Assembly: GCA_003533545.1 (NCBI GenBank)
Contig: DQEK01000369.1
Location: 3,281 to 16,810, forward strand
Reading direction: 5' to 3'
Length of the DNA: 13,530 bases
Origin: Acidobacteriota bacterium
GTDB taxonomy: Bacteria > Acidobacteriota > Vicinamibacteria > Vicinamibacterales > UBA8438
Below, one piece after another: positions 7,228-13,530 of the stretch; the first letter of the stretch is position 1; every line of letters begins with the position of its first letter. A program made the translations under genes and the position numbers. The notes beneath the pieces are model-generated. The model did not search any database, had not been told where the DNA came from, and was given only the letters and a program-made list of their open reading frames with translations.

Positions 7228-8247
7228 CTATTGCGTCGGGAGTGGGACTCGCGCAATTCGGGTGCCACCCGCGACCTGGCCGACCCACAGTTCTTTGTTC
7301 ACTTCGATGGCGGTCGTGCCAAGAATCAAAGCGCTGTTGGTGGGATACCGAAAGATGCTACGGGCGGTCATTGTCTCCGTGTCGACTCGCGCCACGTGCG
7401 ACACGATGCCCTCGCACGTGCGTCGGGCGATGCATTCCCCAACCCGGCCCCGCGTCGGCGCGGAGTGACCCGCTGCCAGTAGTGTGCCGTCAGGCGCCCA
7501 GTGCACGTTGTCGATGTTGAAACCCACCCCAACCCGATCGATTTGTACGGGGGTCTGTCCACGTGAGAGTCGAATGACTGACTGACTGGCGTAGCCGGCT
7601 ACCAGAAACCACTGGCCGTCTGGCGACACCTCGATTCCGTTGGGGCCGATGTCCTCGCTGCCGGGGACTTGAGTCCACCCGTCTCCGGTGTGCCACTCCC
7701 ATATGTCGCTGGTGCGTGGGCTCGTGGCGGCGAATCCGCCGTCCGGCAATGCCACGACGGCATTCAAGCCGAGGCCGTTCGGCGCTACTGCGCACCCGGT
7801 CCAAGTAAGCCCTGGAGTTGTTCCGCGGGCGTCAATCTCGAAGATTTCGACTGATTCCCGTGCTCCGTGTCTGACGACATACAACGTGTGGGTACCGTCG
7901 TTACCGGGACGCAGGCTGATGCCGTGGGCTCGGAAGCCGTCGGTCGTCATGCCGGGACAGTCGCCGTAGGTAGCGGTATCGTGGCGGTCCTGGGACGCCG
8001 CGGTGGGGAAGAGCCGGGTCGTCGCGCCGTTGCGGCTGTCGGCCGCGGACAGATAACCGTCGTCCTCCCAACTCGCTACGATGACCCACGCGCTGTCCGG
8101 TACCAGAGCGAGATCCTCAGGACTAATGGGCCCGCACACGAACTGAATATCCCCGTCCGGCTCGCATGATTGCGCCTCGGTTGGTGTCGCCGAGCCGTGC
8201 ACAGAGGCCAACGCCGCGAGTAGGGTTGCGAGCATGCGTGAGTTCAT
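7228..8247 (-). CDS. Secreted paraoxonase/arylesterase (PON)-family six-bladed propeller, likely lactonase
   Basis: A 339-residue protein. The start is supported by GGAGGA (plus-strand TCCTCC 8251-8256) three to four bases upstream. The signal peptide is MNSRMLATLLAALASVHGSA ending near EAQ26. By eye it follows human PON1 along its whole length: SPEDLALVP (Glu44, Asp45 for PON1 Glu53, Asp54), HGIS (His109 for His115), VVRHGARESVEIFEID (His127 for His134), LNAVVALPDGG (Asn162 for Asn168), GPNGIEVSPDG (Asn203 for Asn224), IDNVHWAPDG (Asp246, Asn247 for 269, 270) and AAGH (His261 for His285). All catalytic calcium ligands and the His dyad are therefore present. PON1 Asp169, a ligand of the structural calcium, is Ala163 here. 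PON-family enzymes hydrolyse lactones and aryl esters; the lactone substrate is unknown. It could also be called an SMP-30/strictosidine-synthase-like propeller, but the PON motifs fit better. It is divergent from the 1319-residue dehydrogenase-like gene. Confidence 0.87.
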   Translation of the reverse strand: MNSRMLATLLAALASVHGSATPTEAQSCEPDGDIQFVCGPISPEDLALVPDSAWVIVASWEDDGYLSAADSRNGATTRLFPTAASQDRHDTATYGDCPGMTTDGFRAHGISLRPGNDGTHTLYVVRHGARESVEIFEIDARGTTPGLTWTGCAVAPNGLGLNAVVALPDGGFAATSPRTSDIWEWHTGDGWTQVPGSEDIGPNGIEVSPDGQWFLVAGYASQSVIRLSRGQTPVQIDRVGVGFNIDNVHWAPDGTLLAAGHSAPTRGRVGECIARRTCEGIVSHVARVDTETMTARSIFRYPTNSALILGTTAIEVNKELWVGQVAGGTRIARVPLPTQ

Positions 8248-8250
8248 AGT

Positions 8251-8256
8251 TCCTCC
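8251..8256 (-). promoter_or_regulatory. Shine-Dalgarno for the paraoxonase-like gene
   Basis: The minus strand reads GGAGGA three bases before ATG 8247 (GGAGG four bases before). The spacing is short but the sequence is strong. It supports ATG 8247 over the in-frame ATG four codons downstream, and lies at the start of the divergent region. Confidence 0.65.
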
Positions 8257-8279
8257 CCGCCTGTGACAGCGTGCTCACC

Positions 8280-8285
8280 ATTGTA
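8280..8285 (-). promoter_or_regulatory. Candidate -10 element for the paraoxonase-like gene
   Basis: The minus strand reads TACAAT 32 bases before ATG 8247, which would give a leader of about 25 bases containing the Shine-Dalgarno. No convincing -35 is seen at 16-18 bases upstream, so confidence is low. Confidence 0.3.
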
Positions 8286-8560
8286 GATGACTGCAACATC
8301 TTGACCGCCGACTGGGTCCGAATCTATCCCCACGGAACAGCTGTGCCAGGCTGGGCTGAGCGCGGATCGCCGCAGATACACCTCGCCTGGTAATCGGAGG
8401 TCACATTACGAGCACCGGAGACAACTTTGGGGTGGAAGAACTGGAATTTGACCGGTAACCCATGAAAGCGACCAGCCAATTCTGCTTGAGGTGCAAAACC
8501 TTGTGACCGATTCCCTCGAAAAATCGGGCTCGCGTTGAGCTATGCCTTCAGGTTGACCTT

Positions 8561-8589
8561 TTGCAGCGATGTGAACCCTCGCTTTTAAT
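8561..8589 (+). promoter_or_regulatory. Candidate promoter for the 1319-residue gene
   Basis: TTGCAG (8561-8566), 17 bases, TTTAAT (8584-8589). The -10 matches five of six consensus bases, the -35 only the initial TTG. It sits 39 bases before ATG 8629. A better -35 hexamer, TTGACC (8553-8558), is at the wrong distance (25 bases) for this -10. Confidence 0.3.
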
Positions 8590-8628
8590 CCTGCGCTACA
8601 CTCAGGTTTTGGAGCACCTAGGATAGAG

Positions 8629-11600
8629 ATGGTTTGCTTGATTCGGTTGACACGCCGCTGGCGACGGACTGGGTCCTTGGTGGTCGGTTTCGTGCTGACG
8701 GCGTTCGGCGTATCCAGCGCCCAGTCGCCGCTCCTCGAAGACCCGGTGGGACATCCCACGTTCGTGAGTCCGCACACGTCACCGATTGTCGCCCGCGGCG
8801 GCCGAGTCTTCGTTGCGAACACGCCGGCCGACACGGTGGATGTCATCGACGTCGCCAGTCTGACCGTTATGGCACGGGTCAACGTCGGCATTGACCCGGT
8901 GAGTGTCTCGATTCGGCCAGACGGCAGGGAACTTTGGGTTTCGAATCACATCTCCGATTCCGTCAGCGTTATCGATACCGATCCTGAGAGTCCTACCCAC
9001 CTGCAGGTCATCGCCACGGTGCAGGACTTTGAACCGGTCACCAGAGCCACCCGCTTCGACGAACCGATGGGGGTGGCCTTTGCGAGCGACGAGAAAGCCT
9101 ACGTCGTGCTGTCGTCTGAGAATCAGGTTGCTGTGATCGATGTGGTCTCGCGTCAAGTGGTCCGCACGCTCACCATTACGGCTCAGGATCCGCGAGCGCT
9201 TGCCGTCCGTGGCGATCGGCTTTACGTCATCCCGTTCGAATCGAACAATCAGACGCAGCTTTCCGGGTGTCGCGGTCCAATCGATGGCCAACTGTGTACG
9301 TTCGACGCCCAGGAACATGTGATAACGAACAACAATGTGCTGTCGTTGAATTACGACGCGGACATCGTCAGGAATTCTGCGATCCCAGACCGCGATCTGT
9401 ATGTGTTCGATACCGCGACGGATGAGTTGGTCGATGTCGTCGATACGCTTGGCACGTTGCTCTATGGGCTCGCCGTTGACTCCACCGGTCGAGTCTTCGT
9501 CGCGCAGACCGAGGCTCGTAACGATGCTAACGGGCGGGCTGGTACCCTGAAGCAGGGCTTGGCTGAGTTGGAGAACCGAGCCTTTCTGAACCAAATCACC
9601 CGCGTCGATTGCAGCGGTGCGACGTGTGGTTCGCCGGAGTTCATCGACCTTGAACCGTTGCCGCCGATTCACCCGGAACCCGGTATGGCGCTGGCCACGC
9701 CGTTCGCGATTCAGGTCAGCGAAGACGACTCGACGTTGGTCCTCTCCGCGGCTGGCTCAAACAAACTTTTCACCGTTGATGCGGTGAGTGGTGCGGTACT
9801 CGGACGGGTAGAAGTTGGTGCGGTGCCACGGGGTATCGCGCTTGAGTCTGACGAAGATGGTCAGCCCGCGCGTGGGTGGGTGTTCAACGCCGTTGCCAAT
9901 ACCGTTTCAGTGGTCGATTTGTCCGATGCAACGAAGCCTAGTGTCGTTGCGACCATTCTCCTAGTTGACCCCACCCCTCCGTCGGTCAAGCGGGGGCGCA
10001 TCGCGTTCAATGATGCCGACGTGTCGACGACCGGCACATTCTCGTGTGACAGTTGCCATCCGGACGGTCACACGGACCAGTTACTCTGGGTCCTCGATAC
10101 GCCAGTCTGTGACGTTCCCGGGTGTACTCAGATTCCGCCGCGCTTGACAATGCCGGTTCGCGGCTTGCGGGACACGGCTCCCTATCACTGGGATGGGATC
10201 CCTGGTGATCCGTTTGGTGGTAACAACACCGCCAACATTCGGGGTAACAGTGCGCCCAACTGCGACCCTAACGTCCCGGAGAGTTGCACGCGGTTTCTGG
10301 TAGACGGCAGTCTCGCGACAACGATGTGTCTGGTGGGTCGCTGTCCCGTGAACGACGAGGGGCGACCGGGTGCACTAACCGGAGCCGAACGGAACGACCT
10401 GGCGGCGTTCCTGCTGAGCGTGCCGTATCCGCCGGCGCAGCGCCGGTCCTACGACAACGTCCTTTCCAGTCGCGCAAGGAACGGCTTCAAGGCGTTTCAT
10501 ATCGATGGTGATGATCAGGGAGACCCTCAGCCCAATGTCTGTGGCAACTGCCATCGGATGCCGTTCTGGGTAAGCACCAATACGCCAGGAACCGGGATGG
10601 ACGCGCCCACTTGGCGAGGCGCGTATGACCGGTGGGTGATCCTGCCACAGGGCCGATTGAATCTGATTAGTTTCTCTTTCTATGAAGCCATCACGCGATC
10701 GGGCACACCCGAACGCGAGTTGTGGAGGTTCTCGTGGGGGGGGCGCCAGGCTTTTGATCCCGTGTGGGACATGGTCCTGGAAGGTAGCACGGGGTTCTCA
10801 GGGTCCCTAGCCAGGCAAGTGACGCTCAACCGAACGACTACAGACGACGTGTTGACGGACTCGCTACTGGACGCCCTGGAACTGTCTGCTACCGAGGGCG
10901 GCATCGTGCTCCAGGGTGACGGTGTGTTCATCGATGGACCGACGGCGACGCCGACGACGCTACGGTTCAGCGATGGTCTCTATCTCGAGCGAGACGCCGA
11001 GCCGGAGTCGTTCAGCCGGACTGCGTTGATTTCGCTGGCGGCCCAAGGTCGCTTTGTTGGCACTTTTACCGCACGGCAGGGTGTCAACGTGGGGATGGAC
11101 AACCCCCAGCCGGCGTTGTGGGGCTTCTTGGCGTCGATCCACGGGCAACGAGGGGCTCAAGCATTTCCGACGCTGTCTGACGATCAAACCAGCATGATGA
11201 TCAGCGGGCGACACCTCCGTGAGGGGGCCCACGTGATTGTCGACGGCAGGCGCGTGCCAGGCACGGTGCGCTGCGTGAGCGGCACGTTGCCAAGCTGTGG
11301 TTTTGAGATGGTCACCGTCGAACTCGCGGTGCTGCCGCCGGCGCCGGGGATCCATTTCCTCCAGGTACAGAATCCCGATGGGCTCTTCAGTAACGACTAC
11401 ATCTTCTTCACGAAGGCCCCCGTCGACGGTTCTCCGCTGAACATTCGACAGACCGTCGGCGCGGCGACGGCGCTGTCTGCTGTCACCACGTTACCCCGTC
11501 TAGACCGGGTACGCGGCGTTGGAGGCGGTCTTGTGGACACCGAGGTATTCACCGCCGCCGACGGCACCCGGTTTGAAACCGAGACCGTGGTAAGCGGATT

Positions 11601-12588
11601 GGAAGTGCCGACGGGCCTTGCCTTCGCGCCGGACGGCCGTCTGTTCGTGTCTGAGCGGCCCGGTCGCGTGCGGGTAGTGCGGCAGGGACAGTTGCTGGCG
11701 GAGCCAGCGCTGGTGCTTCGAGATGTGTTCACCGCGGGCGAGGCGGGTCTCCTCGGCCTGGCACTCGACCCCGAGTTCGATCAGAACGCCTTTATCTATC
11801 TTCTGTATACCAGGGACCGGCCCGGTGCGTCGCCGGTCCATCGTATTGTCCGTTACCGCGAGGTCCGCAATACCTTGTCGGAGCCGACCGTCCTGCTAGA
11901 TGAGCTTCCGGCCGCGGCTGCACGTGGTGGAGGACGGCTCCGCTTTGGACCCGATGGACTGCTCTACGCGGCGTTGGGCGATGGCGGTGACACCGACGCC
12001 GCGCAGGACCTCGCTTCGCCCGCTGGCAAGATGTTGCGTATTCGTCGGGATGGGACTACCCCCGAGACGAATCCCTTTGCCTCGCCGGTCTACTCCATCG
12101 GCCATCGCAATCCCCAGGGGTTCGATTGGCACCCGCTGACCGGTGCACTGTGGTCGACGGAGCATGGTCCCGTTGGTCCCGTAGGTCGTGACGAGGTCAA
12201 TCACATCGAGGCTGGGGTCAACTACGGGTGGCCGCTCGACGAGGGTGTCGAGATGATGCCCGGTGTGCGTCCGCCGGCACTGACCTTTTCACCGCCCGTC
12301 GCGGTGAGCGGCGCCTCGTTCTACAGCGGGACGGCAATCGAGGGATTTCGACACGACCTCTTCGTGGCGACTTTGGACGGCACTCATCTCCATCGAGTGC
12401 AATTCGATCCAGCCGATTCCAGTCAGATCGTTGGAACTGAGCGGCTCCTTGACGGGCGATTCGGTCGACTGCGCGACGTCGTGACTGGTCCCGATGGCAG
12501 TTTGTATGTTGCGACCAGTAATCGAGATGGTCGGGGGAGCACTACAGAAGACGACGACCGCCTCATCCGCCTGTCGCCGGTCCGATGA
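8629..12588 (+). CDS. Secreted multidomain protein: YVTN propeller, di-haem cytochrome c region, IPT/TIG-like domain, PQQ dehydrogenase-like propeller
   Basis: A 1319-residue protein; ATG 8629 has AGGA (8620-8623) five bases upstream. A basic signal peptide (RLTRRWRRTG, then VVGFVLTAFGVSSAQ) ends near residue 32. Residues about 55-444 hold YVTN-type propeller repeats (RVFVANTPADTVDVID, ELWVSNHISDSVSVID). Residues about 450-670 are a cytochrome c peroxidase/MauG-like region: haem motifs CDSCH (473-477) and CGNCH (638-642), the first followed by MPVRGLRDTAPYHWDG, plus several extra Cys that may form disulfides. Residues about 670-850 are not recognised. Residues about 850-926 resemble an IPT/TIG domain (MMISGRHLREGAHVIVDG, HFLQVQNPDG). 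Residues about 980-1319 resemble soluble PQQ glucose dehydrogenase/HHIP-type propellers (GLAFAPDGRLFVSERPGRVR, GGGRLRFGPDGLLYAALGDG, GHRNPQGFDWHP). PQQ-contact Arg1160-Asn1161 are kept, but the catalytic His is Arg1099 and the usual Gln is Glu1038. It may pass electrons from a substrate to haem; the final propeller could instead be non-catalytic. It is divergent from the PON-like gene. Confidence 0.87.
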   Translation: MVCLIRLTRRWRRTGSLVVGFVLTAFGVSSAQSPLLEDPVGHPTFVSPHTSPIVARGGRVFVANTPADTVDVIDVASLTVMARVNVGIDPVSVSIRPDGRELWVSNHISDSVSVIDTDPESPTHLQVIATVQDFEPVTRATRFDEPMGVAFASDEKAYVVLSSENQVAVIDVVSRQVVRTLTITAQDPRALAVRGDRLYVIPFESNNQTQLSGCRGPIDGQLCTFDAQEHVITNNNVLSLNYDADIVRNSAIPDRDLYVFDTATDELVDVVDTLGTLLYGLAVDSTGRVFVAQTEARNDANGRAGTLKQGLAELENRAFLNQITRVDCSGATCGSPEFIDLEPLPPIHPEPGMALATPFAIQVSEDDSTLVLSAAGSNKLFTVDAVSGAVLGRVEVGAVPRGIALESDEDGQPARGWVFNAVANTVSVVDLSDATKPSVVATILLVDPTPPSVKRGRIAFNDADVSTTGTFSCDSCHPDGHTDQLLWVLDTPVCDVPGCTQIPPRLTMPVRGLRDTAPYHWDGIPGDPFGGNNTANIRGNSAPNCDPNVPESCTRFLVDGSLATTMCLVGRCPVNDEGRPGALTGAERNDLAAFLLSVPYPPAQRRSYDNVLSSRARNGFKAFHIDGDDQGDPQPNVCGNCHRMPFWVSTNTPGTGMDAPTWRGAYDRWVILPQGRLNLISFSFYEAITRSGTPERELWRFSWGGRQAFDPVWDMVLEGSTGFSGSLARQVTLNRTTTDDVLTDSLLDALELSATEGGIVLQGDGVFIDGPTATPTTLRFSDGLYLERDAEPESFSRTALISLAAQGRFVGTFTARQGVNVGMDNPQPALWGFLASIHGQRGAQAFPTLSDDQTSMMISGRHLREGAHVIVDGRRVPGTVRCVSGTLPSCGFEMVTVELAVLPPAPGIHFLQVQNPDGLFSNDYIFFTKAPVDGSPLNIRQTVGAATALSAVTTLPRLDRVRGVGGGLVDTEVFTAADGTRFETETVVSGLEVPTGLAFAPDGRLFVSERPGRVRVVRQGQLLAEPALVLRDVFTAGEAGLLGLALDPEFDQNAFIYLLYTRDRPGASPVHRIVRYREVRNTLSEPTVLLDELPAAAARGGGRLRFGPDGLLYAALGDGGDTDAAQDLASPAGKMLRIRRDGTTPETNPFASPVYSIGHRNPQGFDWHPLTGALWSTEHGPVGPVGRDEVNHIEAGVNYGWPLDEGVEMMPGVRPPALTFSPPVAVSGASFYSGTAIEGFRHDLFVATLDGTHLHRVQFDPADSSQIVGTERLLDGRFGRLRDVVTGPDGSLYVATSNRDGRGSTTEDDDRLIRLSPVR

Positions 12589-12691
12589 GACCTACTCGAT
12601 CTCCGCGTGCCAAGGCCCTCGCACGGTGCACCTCTACAGCGAACGTCCACGACGTGACGAAACGCCTAAGTCTGGTTGTGTCGCGGGAGAC

Positions 12692-13530
12692 CTACCGGTA
12701 GTCCGCACCGGTCAGACTCGTTAACGTAGAGTCCTGCCACCGACGCAACTGTTCCGCCAAGGCCGCCACGACGGTGGGTTCATCGGCGGCGAGGTTCTTC
12801 TGTTCGGCTGGGTCATGGCGTAAGTTAAACAGCTCCGTATCTGAGGCGTTGGAGCTGTTGACGACGAGCTTGTAATCGTTGTCCATCACGACACGCGGGC
12901 CAGCGGCGTCACGCGGATCAATCTCTGGGTACTGGAGATTCTGAAAGACCCGGGTCGGAATGCCATTCATCAGCTTGACTAGCGGCGTTGTGCCTTCCTG
13001 TAGGGATGGATCGATGTAGGGCGGTGAGCCTTCCTGAGAAGATGTGTCGAAGCTCCAGAAGAAGATTGGGGTTGGCCGTGTCGTCATGGCGTTGTTGATG
13101 AGTGGTCTCAGGTCGATGCCGTCCAGCGGCCGTGACGGGAGCGCTTGACCGGCCAGGGCCGTGACTGTTGGAAGGATGTCGCTGGTGACGGCGGCGACCT
13201 GAGTGGCTCGGGGCGCTCGAATGCGCGCTGGCCACTCGATGATGCCTGGGACGCGAATTCCGCCCTCATACATGGTGCCCTTCAACCCGCGTAGTGGAGA
13301 ATCCGCCACTCCGCTCGGCGGAGTCCCGTTGTCACCGTTGTACCAAACCAGTGTGTTCTCGCGGAGGCCTGCCTGTTTGAGATAGTTCCGCAGCGTGCCG
13401 ATGGCGCGGTCCATTGCCGTGATCTCCGCGTAGCGCTCACGCAAGACGTCCCGTAATGGCCGACGGATGGGGATGCCCGTTTCGTTTGATGTCAGTGAGA
13501 CGGTGGTTTCCGCATACCGCGCTGGCAGGT
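12692..13530 (-). CDS. Sulfatase, C-terminal part (5' end outside window)
   Basis: The frame is open to the window edge: reading past the TTG at 13444 it continues upstream as LPARYAETTVSLTSNETGIP and IRRPLRDVLRERYAEI, so the protein starts outside. About 279 residues are visible. Seen: YAEITAMDRAIGTLRNYLKQ, the metal-site motif GDNG (Asp codon 13331-13333, Asn codon 13328-13330), and LRGLKGTMYEGGIRVPGII with the conserved Lys (codon 13280-13282), then DILPTVTALAG and DGIDLRPLI, a standard order in the alkaline-phosphatase-fold arylsulfatases. The C-terminal region (SSNASDTELFNLRHDPAEQKNLA) is the usual small subdomain. The formylglycine Cys/Ser motif lies in the missing N-terminal half, so activity and type cannot be settled. 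Such enzymes remove sulfate from polysaccharides or aryl esters in the periplasm or outside. It is convergent with the multidomain gene across 103 bases in which I see no clear terminator. Confidence 0.92.
   Translation of the reverse strand, partial: LPARYAETTVSLTSNETGIPIRRPLRDVLRERYAEITAMDRAIGTLRNYLKQAGLRENTLVWYNGDNGTPPSGVADSPLRGLKGTMYEGGIRVPGIIEWPARIRAPRATQVAAVTSDILPTVTALAGQALPSRPLDGIDLRPLINNAMTTRPTPIFFWSFDTSSQEGSPPYIDPSLQEGTTPLVKLMNGIPTRVFQNLQYPEIDPRDAAGPRVVMDNDYKLVVNSSNASDTELFNLRHDPAEQKNLAADEPTVVAALAEQLRRWQDSTLTSLTGADYR

Larger units (their letters stand above)
8257..8628. other. Divergent intergenic region between paraoxonase-like and multidomain genes
   Basis: About 380 bases without a supported gene, flanked by divergent starts. 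It should hold promoters for both genes. Seen: a TACAAT on the minus strand (8280-8285), a TTGCAG-N17-TTTAAT on the plus strand (8561-8589), an inverted repeat CCGATT (8507-8512) / AATCGG (8522-8527) with a nine-base loop, and a separated inverted pair TGCAAAA (8492-8498) / TTTTGCA (8559-8565). None of the repeats is strong enough to call an operator. No tRNA, riboswitch or small ORF with a good start was recognised. Confidence 0.6.

Noticed and set aside
8629..8724. Tat (twin-arginine) signal in the multidomain protein
   Set aside because: RLTRRWRRTG has paired Arg but does not fit S/T-RR-x-F-L-K well, and c-type cytochromes need Sec export before haem attachment.
8406..8891. Minus-strand open frame covering much of the divergent intergenic region
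   Set aside because: It runs into the signal peptide and propeller of the multidomain gene on the other strand, and shows no ribosome site or known motif.
8779..9672. Long open frame on the minus strand opposite the multidomain gene
   Set aside because: It lies antisense within well-supported propeller sequence, has no recognisable motif, and is expected in high-GC coding DNA.

Overview
This window is high-GC DNA from an uncultured-type Gram-negative bacterium. A C-terminal-Phe outer-membrane barrel with a POTRA domain, a TonB-dependent receptor with an N-terminal carboxypeptidase-regulatory-like domain, and many Sec signal peptides fit a free-living heterotroph. The combination of protein types resembles Acidobacteriota (Vicinamibacteria-like) genomes, but that placement is my impression, not something the sequence proves. 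No RNA gene, mobile element, CRISPR array or phage gene was recognised.

Layout. (1) 1-1158 (+): 3' part of a tannase/feruloyl esterase with its full CS-D-HC catalytic set. (2) 1367-2950 (+): a short Omp85/BamA-like outer-membrane protein with one POTRA domain. (3) 3072-5546 (-): a TonB-dependent receptor, convergent with (2). (4) 5719-6672 (+): a secreted protein made of two tandem cupin domains, divergent from (3). (5) 6781-7212 (+): a 143-residue putative lipoprotein of unknown function, separated from (4) by a strong hairpin. (6) 7228-8247 (-): a secreted paraoxonase (PON)-type six-bladed propeller, probably a lactonase or arylesterase. (7) 8629-12588 (+): a 1319-residue secreted multidomain protein: YVTN-type propeller, di-haem cytochrome region, IPT/TIG-like domain, and a soluble PQQ glucose dehydrogenase-like propeller. 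(8) 12692-13530 (-): C-terminal part of a sulfatase that runs off the window.

How they may work together. Every gene whose N-terminus is visible carries an export signal, and the two truncated genes belong to families that are normally exported. The window therefore looks like an envelope/periplasm-facing set for breaking down organic matter: ester cleavage (tannase), sulfate-ester cleavage (sulfatase), outer-membrane uptake (TonB receptor), and oxidation and lactone hydrolysis (genes 7 and 6). Genes change strand often, so this is a neighbourhood rather than one operon.

The most unusual item is gene 7. It puts a covalent cytochrome c region between two propellers and lies divergently next to a lactonase-like gene. 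An aldose dehydrogenase makes a lactone and a lactonase opens it, so the pair suggests an oxidation/hydrolysis module. However, the dehydrogenase-like domain lacks the expected catalytic His, so this link is a hypothesis.
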